Shown in pieces: positions 25,467-34,328 of a stretch of 64,000 nucleotides of DNA. A model generated the notes under the pieces. That model did not search any database and was not told the DNA's origin. It saw only the letters and a list, made by a program, of their open reading frames with translations. Numbering within the stretch: position 1 is the stretch's first letter; each line of letters starts with the position of its first letter. The stretch lies in the NCBI RefSeq assembly GCF_000067205.1, contig NC_010170.1, positions 3,906,001 to 3,970,000 of the forward strand. The letters are read 5' to 3'. This DNA comes from Bordetella petrii (GTDB lineage: Bacteria > Pseudomonadota > Gammaproteobacteria > Burkholderiales > Burkholderiaceae_B). Position numbers and translations under genes: made by a program.

Positions 25467-26353
25467 AGTACGCCTGGATCGAGCTTCACAGCCGACAATG
25501 GCCGGTGTCCCTGAGCTGCCAGGTGCTGGGTGTCAGCCCCAGCGGTTACCACGCGCGCAAGGTGCGGGATGTCGATACTGACCGACCGCGCCGACGCATC
25601 AGCAACGACGCTCTGCTGGTGCACATCAAGGCCGTGCACGCTGAATCCAAAGGCGAGTACGGCTGGCCGCGCGTGTGGAAGCAACTGCTGGTCCAGGGCA
25701 TTCGCGTCAGCAAGGATCGTGTCCAGCGGCTCATGAAGCTGCACGGCATCAAGGCGAAGACCAAACGCCGGTTCAAGGTCACGACCGACAGCAAACACAG
25801 CCTGCCGGTCGCACCGGACCTGCTGCAACGAGACTTCTCTCCCGCGCGTCCCGACCAGGTCTGGACTACGGACATCACGTACATCTGGACGGACGAGGGT
25901 TGGCTGTTTCTGACCGTCATTCTCGACCTGTTCAGCCGTCAGGTGGTGGGCTGGTCGATGCAGCCGCACATGCGCACGGAGCTGGTGTCTGATGCGCTGC
26001 GTATGGCGTGGTTTCGCCGCCGTCCGCAAGCGGGCCTGATCCTCCACAGTGACCGTGGCAGCCAGTATTGCAGTCATGACTTCCAGGACCTGCTCAAGGG
26101 CTACGGCATGCGCAGTTCGATGAGCCGTCGAGGCAATTGCTGGGACAACGCACCGACCGAGAGCCTGTGGGGATCGCTCAAGCGTGCACGCATCCTCGGC
26201 CAGCGCTTTGCAACGCGTCGCGAAGCGATGGACGAGGTAATCGACTGGTTGAGCTTCTACAATCATTCGCGCTTGCACTCGACGTTGGGCTACGTCAGCC
26301 CGATGCAATTCGAGCGGGACTGGTACGCCGCCCAGAACCAACGGGTGGCATAA
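25463..26353 (+). CDS. IS3-family OrfB (DDE transposase)
   Basis: This 296-residue integrase-fold protein has the DDE motif: first Asp in VWTTDITYIW, second in LHSDRGSQY, Glu in NAPTESLWGSLK about 35 residues later. The HTH_21-like segment SKGEYGWPRVWKQLL precedes it. It is intact and full length. Confidence 0.93.
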   Translation: MKYAWIELHSRQWPVSLSCQVLGVSPSGYHARKVRDVDTDRPRRRISNDALLVHIKAVHAESKGEYGWPRVWKQLLVQGIRVSKDRVQRLMKLHGIKAKTKRRFKVTTDSKHSLPVAPDLLQRDFSPARPDQVWTTDITYIWTDEGWLFLTVILDLFSRQVVGWSMQPHMRTELVSDALRMAWFRRRPQAGLILHSDRGSQYCSHDFQDLLKGYGMRSSMSRRGNCWDNAPTESLWGSLKRARILGQRFATRREAMDEVIDWLSFYNHSRLHSTLGYVSPMQFERDWYAAQNQRVA

Positions 26354-26388
26354 TCTCGCTCAGTTAAGGGATCCGAAATTCGCGGGCA

Positions 26389-29031
26389 ACGTCACACGCC
26401 TGGCTGGAGGTCGTGGCCGACACGGCGGCCGAGACCAAACACGCGGTGGCCGACATCATCAACGTGATGCTGGAGGAGCTGGTCCACCATCGCTACGAGC
26501 TGCCCGCCTTCTCGACGCTGGACCGGATGGCGTATCGAGCCCGGGAAAAGAGCAACAACCGGTATTTCTCCGCAATCACCAACCAGCTGACAGCCCATAC
26601 CCGGACCTTGATCGACAGTTTGCTTAAAACCGCCACGGGCGAGTCGGTTTCTGCCTGGCAAATGCTCAAACGCGAACCCAAGCGGCCGACCAACAAGGAA
26701 ACGCGCACCTACATCCAGCACATCCGGCGCTTGCAGTACCTGGTGGAGCAGCTTCCCAAGCCCGACGTGCCGGTGCCCAAGCTCAAACAGTTTCGCCACC
26801 TGGCGCGCGCCCTCAATGCGGCCGAGATGGCCGAACTCAAGCCGCAAAAGCGCTACGCCCTGGCGGTGATCTTCATCCGGGCGCAGCATGCCCAGTCCCT
26901 GGACGATGCCGCGGACCTGTTTATTCGCCTGATGCAGAACCTGGAAAACAATGCCAGGCAGAAATTGCTCTCGTTCCAGCAGGAGCGGGTCCAAAAAACC
27001 GACATGCTGGTTGGCCAGCTCAAAGACATCCTGGGCGCCTACCAGATGGAGGGCACCGACACGCAGCGTGTGGACGCCATCGGCACCACCCTGGTGGCCG
27101 ACGTGGACGAGCTGCTCAACGAATGCGAACAGCACCTGGCCTATGCGGGCCGCAACCATCTGCCTTTCCTGCTGCAGCCCTACAAGATGGTCCGGGCCCA
27201 GTTGCTCAACTGCATCGGCATCGCCTCGCCCAAGGCCAGCAGCGAGGACCAGGTAGCGGAGCGGCTGATCGAGGCCCTTTACAAGCTGCGCGACAACCGT
27301 GCGGACATCGTGCCGCTGGACATGCTGGGCCTGACTGAAGACAAGGATTTCCGCTGGATGTCAGGCCAGTGGAAGCGGTTGGTGTTGGTCCGTCCATCCG
27401 GCAAGGGCCGGGCGGAGGCTGTCCACCGCCGGTATTTTGAACTGGCGGTCATGCATGCTGTCAAAGACGACCTGAAGTCGGGCGATCTCTTCATCAAGTA
27501 CGGCGAGCGCTATGACGATTACCGCGAGCAGTTGGTCGATGACGAAACCTTTGAAAGAGAAGTGGGCGACTATGGCCAGGTCACCGGCATCGAGACAGAT
27601 CCCGGCACCTTTGTGGCGATGCTCAAATCGGCGATGTCCCAGCGGGCCCACGACATCGACGCCACTTTCCCGGAAAACGCCCATGCCGAGATCGTCGACG
27701 GCCGCCTGATCCTGCGGAAACCGCCGCGCTCAGAAATCGTCGAGGCGGCCGCGCGGATCGACGCCCTGATCACCGAGCGAATGGAGGCGGCCAGCATCGT
27801 GGACGTCATGATCGACACCGAGCGCTGGTTGGACCTGCACAAGCTGTTCCGGCCACTCGCCGGGACCGACAGCCGCCTGGAGGATCTGCGCATGCGCGTC
27901 ATCACGACGCTGTTTTGCTACGGCTGCAACCTGGGGCCCGTGCAGACCGCCAAATCGATCAAAGGTCTGAGCCGCCGGCAGATTTCCTGGCTGAACTTGA
28001 AATACGTCAGCGAGGACCTCCTGGACAAGGCCATTGTCAAGGTGATCAACGCCTACAACAAGTTTGAGCTGCCAGGCTACTGGGGCACGGGCAAACACGC
28101 GTCGGCGGACGGCACCAAGTGGAATCTTTACGAGCAAAACCTACTGTCCGAGCACCATATCCGCTATGGTGGGTACGGCGGTATCGGCTACTACCATGTA
28201 TCGGACAAGTTCATCGCGCTGTTCAGCCATTTCATTTCCTGCGGCACCTATGAGGGCATCCACATCCTTGACGGGCTGATGACCAACGAATCGGACATTC
28301 GACCGGACACGATTCACGGGGACACCCAGGCCCAGAGTTACCCGGTCTTCGCGCTGGCGCACCTCCTGGGCATCCAGCTCATGCCGCGCATCCGGGGCAT
28401 CCAAGACCTCAAATTCCATCGCCCGGAGCCGGGCAATGTTTACCGCAACATCAATGCGCTGTTCAGCGATGTGATCGACTGGCGGCTGATTGAGCTGCAT
28501 TTGCCGGCGATGCTGCGGGTGGCGGTTTCCATCAAGACCGGCAAGATCACGCCGTCGGCGATCCTGCGCCGGCTCGGCACCTACAGTCGCAAGAACAAGC
28601 TGTATTTCGCGTTTGTAGAGCTTGGCAAGGTCATCCGGACCATGTTCCTGCTGAGCTACATCGGCGATGTCGGGCTGCGCAAGGTAATCCATGCCGAAAC
28701 CAATAAGAGCGAGCAGTTCAACGGCTTTGCTCAGTGGTCATTTTTTGGGGGAGAAGGGATCATTGCGGAGAACATCCGGCACGAGCAGCGCAAGGTGATC
28801 AAGTACAACCACCTGGTGGCCAACATGATCATTCTGCACAACGTGGTGGGCATGACGAAGGTGCTGCAGGAGCTTCGCGACGAGGGGACCGAGATCACGC
28901 TGGAGATCCTGGGCGGCCTGGCGCCGTTCCGCACGGCGCACATCAACCGGTTTGGTGACTACACGCTGGATTTTCGGCGGAAGATTGGCCCCTTGAACTT
29001 CGATGCCACCATAATCCCAATGGAATCATAG
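26389..29031 (+). pseudogene. tnpA: Tn3-family transposase, N-terminally truncated
   Basis: The open frame runs directly from the IS edge (SHAWLEVVADTAAETKHAVA and onward) for about 880 residues. Tn3 transposases are near 970-1000, so about the first 100 are missing. The DDE Tnp_Tn3 domain is present: GPVQTAKSIKGLSRRQISWL, the Asp in KHASADGTKWNL, THGD-like IHGDTQAQSYPVF, and the Glu in HAETNKSEQFNGFAQW. The intact C-terminus lies ten bases from a 47-bp terminal repeat. It has no start codon of its own, so it is probably inactive. Confidence 0.9.
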
Positions 29032-29032
29032 A

Positions 29033-29079
29033 CTTAGGGTCGTTTCTGCTGGGTTTTACATGAATCCCTGCCGACCCTC
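29033..29079 (-). repeat. Tn3-type terminal inverted repeat (first copy)
   Basis: Read from its tip at 29079 leftward, the repeat begins GAGGGTCGGCAGGG and ends in TAAG, 47 bp in all. Its outer 38 bp (29042-29079) are identical to 59967-60004 in the opposite orientation. The transposase lies inside (left), so the tip faces the catabolic block. Confidence 0.9.
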
Positions 29080-29682
29080 CACTACACACCGAGGACACAA
29101 CTCAAGGAAGAGCCGCTGGCTCAGGAATTCGGACTGAGCCGCACGCCAGTGCGGGCCGCACTGAAACGTCTGGTGGCCGATGGCCTAGCCACCGCAGATG
29201 CGGGACAGGGCATTCAGGTCGCCCAATGGAGCGAGTGGGACATTGAGGAGACCTTTCAGCTGCGCATGCTGCTGGAGCCTTACGCGGCCAGCCTGGCTGC
29301 CACGCGGGGCGGCAATGCGCTGGTCACCAAGCTGCAAGCCAGCAACGAGATGATGGCTGCAGCCATCGCGGATAGAGGCGATACCTCGGTGGCGCGAATC
29401 CAGGAGTCCAACCGCGCCTTTCACCGAGCTTTGCTCGATGCCTCTGGCTCACCTCGACTGCGCGCGGTGCTGGAGACCATGATCGACATGCCCATCATCG
29501 TGCGATCCTTCTACCTAGCGACGCACAGCGAACTCGAACAAAGCCTGCACCACCACCAGGACCTTACCGTGGCCGCTCAAGCTCAAGACGGCGAACTGGC
29601 CCGACAGGTCATGCAACTGCATTTGCGTATGGCCTACCACCGGTTCATGCGACATCGCAACCTGATGCGCAAGAGCACCTAA
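29080..29682 (+). pseudogene. GntR-family (FCD) regulator, 5' end cut at the Tn3 tip
   Basis: The reading frame enters from the Tn3 end. RTQLKEEPLAQEFGLSRTPV then RAALKRL is the second half of a GntR winged helix-turn-helix, and the FCD effector domain follows intact (WDIEETFQLRMLLEPYAASL, FHRALLDASGSPRL). About the first 25-30 residues, including the start codon, are missing. GTG at 29149 could start a product without a DNA-binding domain. Its former target genes cannot be told. No target-site duplication was found. Confidence 0.82.
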
Positions 29683-29986
29683 TCGAGGTGGCAACATTTG
29701 ATCCCAAACCGAATCTGTGTTGCAGCACTCCTGGACACACACTGTGCACCCGCTGTCGAACAGCACGCGAAACAGGGCTTCACACGACCCTCACCACATG
29801 GCCACTCAGATAGGCAAGGTATGCGACTCTCGTAACAATTGAAACCTTCAAATGACCGAGAGCGCGGCTGCCAATGAAGCCCAAGGAATCGCTCGTGATG
29901 ATCGCCGCAGCAGCGCCTGTGTGAGGGCAAGTCGTTGATTCCCGCCTGCTTACGATCTGTCGATGAAAGTTAGTGGGCATGCTTAC
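29683..29986. other. Intergenic region between convergent genes, nothing recognised
   Basis: About 300 bases lie between the truncated GntR gene and the 3' end of the glutathione reductase gene. Short frames on both strands show no family resemblance, codon pattern or ribosome-binding site. No clear terminator hairpin or repeat was seen. Confidence 0.5.
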
Positions 29987-31360
29987 TCACGGAGTTGTCA
30001 CCGCTTCGCGCATAGTCACGAACTCTTCGGCCAGTGTCGGGTGGACACCAACGGTGCTGTCGAACACGGACTTGGTTGCCCCAGCCTTCATGGCGACTGC
30101 AAACCCTTGGACGATCTCACCCGCATCCGGCCCGACCATGTGCAATCCCACCACCCGGTCGCTTGCGTCGACCACCAGTTTGACCATTGCGCGCTCGGGC
30201 CTGCCAGATAGTGTGTGCTTCAGCGGCCTAAATTCGCTGCGATAAACGGTTACTTCTCCGAACATCTCGCGGGCCTGTGCTTCGCCATAGCCGACGGTCC
30301 CGATGTTGGGATGCGTGAAAACCACAGTAGGGATATGGTCATAGTTCATCTTGCGCCTGCCTTGCCCGAAAAGCTGGTCAGCGAACGCCATAGCTTCACC
30401 TAAGGCCACGGGCGTTAGCTGGACTCTCCCGGTCACATCGCCCAGTGCATAGACCGACGGCACTGAAGTGCGATAGTCGGCATCGACCACAATTGCTCCG
30501 TTATCGCGTAGCACGATGCCAACCGCCTCTAGTCCGAGTCCAGAAACATTGGGGACCCGGCCAGTCGCATAAAGAACCGTATCGGCCGACAAGTCGCTTC
30601 CATCTGCCAATTCCACTTCAAAGTCGCCGGCGGATTTAGCGATCGAGGCAACATGAACCCCCAGCCTGACGTCTACGCCCGATTTTCCCATTTCATCAGC
30701 GATGAACTCCCTGATGTCGTCGTCGAAGCCGCGTAGCAGTTGGGTGCCGCGGCACAACTGAGTGACTTGCGCGCCCATGCCATTAAATATTGACGCGAAC
30801 TCGCACGCAATATAGCCGCCGCCAACTACTACTAGCCGCTGTGGAAACCGGTCTAGGTCGAACATGGCATCGGAAGTAACAGCATGCTCGCTCCCTGGCA
30901 AAGTGGGCACGCTCGGGGTACCGCCCGTCGCGATCAATATGTGGCGCGCCGTAAACATCCTGCCGCCTTGCTCGGTCTCGACCTGCACCGTGTGGTCATC
31001 GTACAGCGATGCCCTGCCACGGACGATCCGCACTCCTGCCCCCTCAAGCAAACCTTGATAGATCCCGTTAAGCCGCAGTATTTCCGCTGCTCGCCGCGAT
31101 TTCAGGCGCTGCCAGTCAAGCAGTGGTGGTGCAGCGTCCCAGCCGAAACCGTGCGACTCCTTGAATGCATCCCCATAGTGGGCAGCGTAGCTGTAAAGCT
31201 TCTTAGGGATGCAGCCCACGTTCACACAGGTGCCGCCCAAGGCGCCAACCTCCGCCAGCCCGACTCTCGCATTCCGCTGCGCCGCCATCCTGGCAGCCCG
31301 GACGCCGCCAGAGCCCGCTCCGATGACAAACAGGTCGAATTCGTAATCTTGCTGCATCAC
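29987..31360 (-). CDS. gor: Glutathione-disulfide reductase
   Basis: This 457-residue flavoprotein regenerates glutathione from GSSG with NADPH. It has the FAD motif VIGAGSGGVRAAR at residues ~11-23, the redox-active disulfide GGTCVNVGCIPKK near residues 43-55, the NAD(P)H domain VVGGGYIACEFASIF near residue 175, and the C-terminal catalytic HPTLAEEF with its histidine. Arg residues after the second glycine motif (CRGTQLLR) fit NADPH use. It is the last gene of the minus-strand glutathione operon and overlaps the upstream GST gene by four bases, so it likely supplies GSH for the GSTs. Confidence 0.92.
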   Translation of the reverse strand: MMQQDYEFDLFVIGAGSGGVRAARMAAQRNARVGLAEVGALGGTCVNVGCIPKKLYSYAAHYGDAFKESHGFGWDAAPPLLDWQRLKSRRAAEILRLNGIYQGLLEGAGVRIVRGRASLYDDHTVQVETEQGGRMFTARHILIATGGTPSVPTLPGSEHAVTSDAMFDLDRFPQRLVVVGGGYIACEFASIFNGMGAQVTQLCRGTQLLRGFDDDIREFIADEMGKSGVDVRLGVHVASIAKSAGDFEVELADGSDLSADTVLYATGRVPNVSGLGLEAVGIVLRDNGAIVVDADYRTSVPSVYALGDVTGRVQLTPVALGEAMAFADQLFGQGRRKMNYDHIPTVVFTHPNIGTVGYGEAQAREMFGEVTVYRSEFRPLKHTLSGRPERAMVKLVVDASDRVVGLHMVGPDAGEIVQGFAVAMKAGATKSVFDSTVGVHPTLAEEFVTMREAVTTP

Positions 31361-32016
31361 GGCTCGATCCCTTCGACGGCCAGAACAGCTTTTACCGTCG
31401 GGCGAGACAGCACTTGCCTAGCCACTGCCGCGCACCGTGGAATGGGGGGCAATTTTTCTTTCAAGGGAACACGTAGGCTCCACAGAAAGAACACTGTGAG
31501 ATAGCTATCACATAAAGTGAATGCATCGCTTACTAGGAATCTAGAAGGGCTGGCGCGATGCTCTGCCTCCTCGAGTGCCTCGGCCAAGGCGGTTATGCCA
31601 TGCTCTCGTACGTTTTTGATGGCCTGCTCCGAATCACCTGCCACACGCTCGGCACGGAACATCGTGCGAAACGCAGGATGCACGGCGCTGGCAAGGAAAG
31701 CCATCCACTCCATGGCTTTGGCGCGATCGAGGGTTCCAGGCGCCGGCAGCAATACCCGATCAGGCACCGAATCGGCAACATGCGTCATGATGGCGGTCCC
31801 TTCGGTGATCACCTCGCCTGCTTCAAGAGCAAGAGCCGGCACCTTGCCCCACCGGTTGATACGCAGGTAGCCCGGCGTGCAGTTGTCACCGTTCTTCGTG
31901 TTGATTCGAACGGCCTGATATGGAAGTCCGGATTCGGCCAGCGCGATATGAGATGCCAGCGAACATGCGCCGGGGCTGTAAAAGAGGGTAAGCATACCCT
32001 CTTCAGTCTGTTTCAT
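31357..32016 (-). CDS. Beta-class glutathione S-transferase (BphK-like)
   Basis: This 219-residue GST has an N-terminal thioredoxin-fold domain LTLFYSPGACSLASHIALAE, typical of bacterial beta-class GSTs including BphK, with the reactive Cys near residue 17 of the longer start (MKQTEEGM...). GKVPALALEAGEVITEGTAI carries the cis-Pro and the Glu/Thr glutathione contacts. BphK-type enzymes in biphenyl clusters can remove chlorine reductively from chlorinated ring-fission products; that activity here is inference. ATG at 32016 has AAGGAG nine bases upstream; an internal ATG at 31995 is an alternative. Confidence 0.85.
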   Translation of the reverse strand: MKQTEEGMLTLFYSPGACSLASHIALAESGLPYQAVRINTKNGDNCTPGYLRINRWGKVPALALEAGEVITEGTAIMTHVADSVPDRVLLPAPGTLDRAKAMEWMAFLASAVHPAFRTMFRAERVAGDSEQAIKNVREHGITALAEALEEAEHRASPSRFLVSDAFTLCDSYLTVFFLWSLRVPLKEKLPPIPRCAAVARQVLSRPTVKAVLAVEGIEP

Positions 32017-32056
32017 GTGAATGGGCTCCTTAGGCTTATGAATGGGGTGCAGCCGT

Positions 32057-32671
32057 CTACGACAGGCCGACCATGACTTGCTCTCGGAACGCCGGTCGAC
32101 GCGCGACCGCGTCGTACCAACGCTTTAGGCCGGTGAATTCCTCGCGCACGATTGGCAGCGCGAACCAGCGGTACACGGACGGGCCGATGCAAATGTCCGC
32201 CAGCGTGAACGCGTCGCCCGCAAGGTAGTGTGTGTGGGCCAGCCTGGCATCGACAATCTGCATGGCAGCCGCGGATACGTCCCGGTGTCGCGCTATTTGC
32301 TCAGGTTGCTGCTGCTCTTTGGGCGTGCGCACGAGCGATTGGAATAGCGGTACCATGCCGCTGACTAGCGTGGTGAGCTGCCAGTCCATCCAGCGCTCGA
32401 CTTCCGACCGCTCTGGCGCCGCAGCTGGATAGAGCGTCCCGGAGGTGGTATTGCACAGGTACCTCAGGATAGTGTTCGATTCCCACACCACGGTGTCGCG
32501 ATCGATCAGCGTCGGCACCACCCCATTGGGATTTAGCTTCAGGTACGCACTCTCCTTGTTACCCCCGAACTTGCCACCGACATCGATGCGCTCCACAGGC
32601 ACGCCCAGTTCGGCAGCACACCACATGACCTTTTGCACATTGTGCGAGCTCAGTCTGCCAAGAACCTTCAT
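32057..32671 (-). CDS. Glutathione S-transferase
   Basis: This 204-residue GST has an N-terminal domain (VLGRLSSHNVQKVMWCAAEL, then LNPNGVVPTLID and VVWESNTILRYL) with the cis-Pro and the ES glutathione-binding pair, and an all-alpha C-terminal domain with FTLADICIGPSVYRW. Ser at the SSHNVQK position is the likely activating residue, as in theta-like classes. It overlaps the upstream GST gene by four bases. The substrate is unknown. Confidence 0.86.
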   Translation of the reverse strand: MKVLGRLSSHNVQKVMWCAAELGVPVERIDVGGKFGGNKESAYLKLNPNGVVPTLIDRDTVVWESNTILRYLCNTTSGTLYPAAAPERSEVERWMDWQLTTLVSGMVPLFQSLVRTPKEQQQPEQIARHRDVSAAAMQIVDARLAHTHYLAGDAFTLADICIGPSVYRWFALPIVREEFTGLKRWYDAVARRPAFREQVMVGLS

Positions 32672-33300
32672 GCGGATCCCCTTGCCTGGGGAATGCTCAT
32701 GCCGCGCACCACGGCCGGCCGAGCGTGTAGCTCTTCGAACCAGCGCTTCACGTTCGGAAAACTTTCCAAGGAGATGTCATGCAGTTCGAATCTGTCCACC
32801 CATGGGTAGACGGCGATATCGGCAATGCCGTAATTGCTACCGGCGACATAGTGGTGCGCCTCGAGTTGCCTGTCCAGCACACGGTAAAGACGATGGGTCT
32901 CTTTCGTGAATCGGTTGAGCGAGTAGGTCTCGCCTGACGCGAACCTTCGGAAGTGATGGGTCTGACCGAACATGGGCCCGATGCCGCCCATCTGGAACAT
33001 GAGCCATTGAAACGCCAGGAAGCGCTGCGCCGCATCCATCGGCAGGAGCCTACCGGTCTTTTCCGCTAGGTAAATCAGAATAGCGCCCGATTCGAAAAGT
33101 ACGAAGGGCCGCCCACCCGGCCCTTCACTGTCCTCGATCACGGGAATCTTGTTGTTCGGGTTTAGCTGGAGAAAGTCTGGCGCTAACTGCTCGTCCTTCG
33201 ACAGGTCAACCGGAACGACTTCGTAGGCAAGTCCCAGCTCTTCCAACGCGATCGAGATCTTGCGGCCATTGGGCGTGGCCCATGTATATAGTTTGATCAT
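32668..33300 (-). CDS. Nu-class/YfcG-like glutathione S-transferase
   Basis: This 210-residue GST begins MIKLYTWATPNGRKISIALE, the YfcG/nu-class pattern in which the TPNG region contacts glutathione. NPNNKIPVIED (cis-Pro) and VLFESGAILIYLAEK (Glu-Ser pair) follow. Such enzymes often act as disulfide reductases or on chlorinated/ether substrates. The start at 33300 is chosen because a longer frame to 33357 adds a non-conserved hydrophobic stretch. It is the first gene of the four-gene operon and diverges from marR. Confidence 0.85.
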   Translation of the reverse strand: MIKLYTWATPNGRKISIALEELGLAYEVVPVDLSKDEQLAPDFLQLNPNNKIPVIEDSEGPGGRPFVLFESGAILIYLAEKTGRLLPMDAAQRFLAFQWLMFQMGGIGPMFGQTHHFRRFASGETYSLNRFTKETHRLYRVLDRQLEAHHYVAGSNYGIADIAVYPWVDRFELHDISLESFPNVKRWFEELHARPAVVRGMSIPQARGSA

Positions 33301-33386
33301 AATGTAGACAGAATATATGACGATAATAGACAGGTAATCAGTCGTTGTCAATTGCAATAAACTTGGTGATTACCCTAAATATGGAC

Positions 33387-33414
33387 TTGACACGCGCTTT
33401 TTTAGAAAGATAAT
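33387..33414 (+). promoter_or_regulatory. Sigma-70 promoter in the marR/GST divergent region
   Basis: TTGACA at 33387-33392 and GATAAT at 33409-33414 with 16-base spacing form a near-consensus sigma-70 promoter for marR. Repeated TAGACA/TGTCTA words nearby (GTAGACA at 33304-33310, ATAGACA at 33327-33333, ATGTCTA at 33415-33421) could be operator half-sites for the MarR protein controlling both directions. Confidence 0.65.
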
Positions 33415-33439
33415 ATGTCTAAATTGAAGAAAGGTGAAG

Positions 33440-33993
33440 ATGAAAAAGCCAGCCGAAATTGCCGAGGTCTGGAAGCCCGCCAAGCCAGACGCCACCATGG
33501 GCTCTCTGGCGGGGACTTTGGGCACTCTGCTGCGCACACCATTCGAGTCTCTGGCGGCGCGCGTCTATGCCGAGTTAGCCGTCAACTATCCCGATGTGCG
33601 CGAAGCACACGGCGCTGTGTTCCGCCCCTGCCACTGGCCGGCGCATCGGTGTCCGACCTAGCCCGGCGCGCGGGCATGGCCAAGCAAAGCATGGGCTATC
33701 TTGTGGATTCGCTTCTGGAGGTCGGCTACTTGGATGCCGCGCAGAGCGTGACTGATCGGCGGGCGAAGCTCGTGCGACTGTCCAACAAGGGCATGCAGAT
33801 GCAGTCGCGGGCCATCGAGATCGGCTTGGCTATCGAAGCCGAGTGGGCCAGATGCATGGGCGAAGTTGAGATGGGTGCCTTACGGGCCTTACTCAAGGTG
33901 CTTGCCGAGTCAATTCCGGAAACCAATGGCGCGGGCGACTTGCCCGCGCAATCCCCCCTCACAAATACCAGTACGAAGAAGGAGATCGCGTAA
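33440..33993 (+). pseudogene. MarR-family regulator with a 1-base frameshift
   Basis: ATG at 33440 (AAAGG six bases upstream) reads KKPAEIAEVWKPAKPDATMG up to VFRP. It then leaves frame at a four-C run (33625-33628) and meets a TAG at 33659. The next frame continues with the MarR winged helix LAGASVSDLARRAGMAKQSM, then LVDSLLEVGYL, and ends at 33993. One extra C would restore VFRPLPLAGAS in frame. It is either a real inactivating deletion or a sequencing error in a C-run. It faces the GST operon and precedes the YciI/maleylacetate reductase genes, so it may have controlled both. Confidence 0.8.
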
Positions 33994-34328
33994 TGTACGT
34001 CGCCATTTTTTTTCAGGATCTGCCCGGCACGGCTGCCAAACGGCAGGCCGTCGTGTCCGAACACCGCAAATACATGGAGGCACATGCTTCACAGGTGCTG
34101 GCGGCGGGCGCCACGTTCACAGACGACGGCAAAGCTGTCAGAGGGGGCAGCTACGTTGTCTCCGTGGCCAGCCTTCAGGAGGCGCGTGACTTTGTCGACA
34201 ACGATCCGTTCACCAAGGCAGGGCTGCGCGCGTTCGTCACGATCCAGCCTTGGATCAAGGCAGTGTTCGATGGTCAATTCAACATTCCGACTGACGACAG
34301 TCCCCTCTTCGCGAACTCGGTCGCGTGA
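33993..34328 (+). CDS. YciI-family protein
   Basis: This 111-residue protein has the dimeric alpha/beta-barrel YciI/muconolactone-isomerase-like fold: MYVAIFFQDLPGTAAKRQA, an EHRKYMEAH segment with a His-Asp/Glu pair, and FVDNDPFTKAGL. In the family, TftG of chlorophenol degradation is a dehydrochlorinase. The position directly before maleylacetate reductase suggests a chlorine-removing or lactone-handling role; this is inference. Its ATG overlaps the marR stop by one base, and its end overlaps the next gene by four. Confidence 0.78.
   Translation: MYVAIFFQDLPGTAAKRQAVVSEHRKYMEAHASQVLAAGATFTDDGKAVRGGSYVVSVASLQEARDFVDNDPFTKAGLRAFVTIQPWIKAVFDGQFNIPTDDSPLFANSVA

Larger units (their letters stand above)
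25119..26388 (+). mobile_element. IS3-family insertion sequence
   Basis: This 1270-bp element has imperfect ends TGCCCGC-nAA-nnnYGGATCCC on both sides (left from 25119, right reverse complement from 26388), ending TG...CA as is usual for IS3. It encodes two overlapping frames. No target duplication is visible: left flank ends GAGCT, right flank begins ACGTC. The left flank is relaxase and the right flank is Tn3 transposase, so this is a recombination joint rather than a simple insertion. Confidence 0.85.

Noticed and set aside
29042..29079. IS1071 terminal repeat
   Set aside because: The adjoining transposase does not resemble the IS1071 transposase as I know it, and the repeat shared with 59967 is 38-47 bp, not the longer repeat reported for IS1071.
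29780..29980. Minus-strand 66-codon frame between gntR and gor
   Set aside because: No ribosome-binding site, no recognisable motif, and composition like non-coding DNA.
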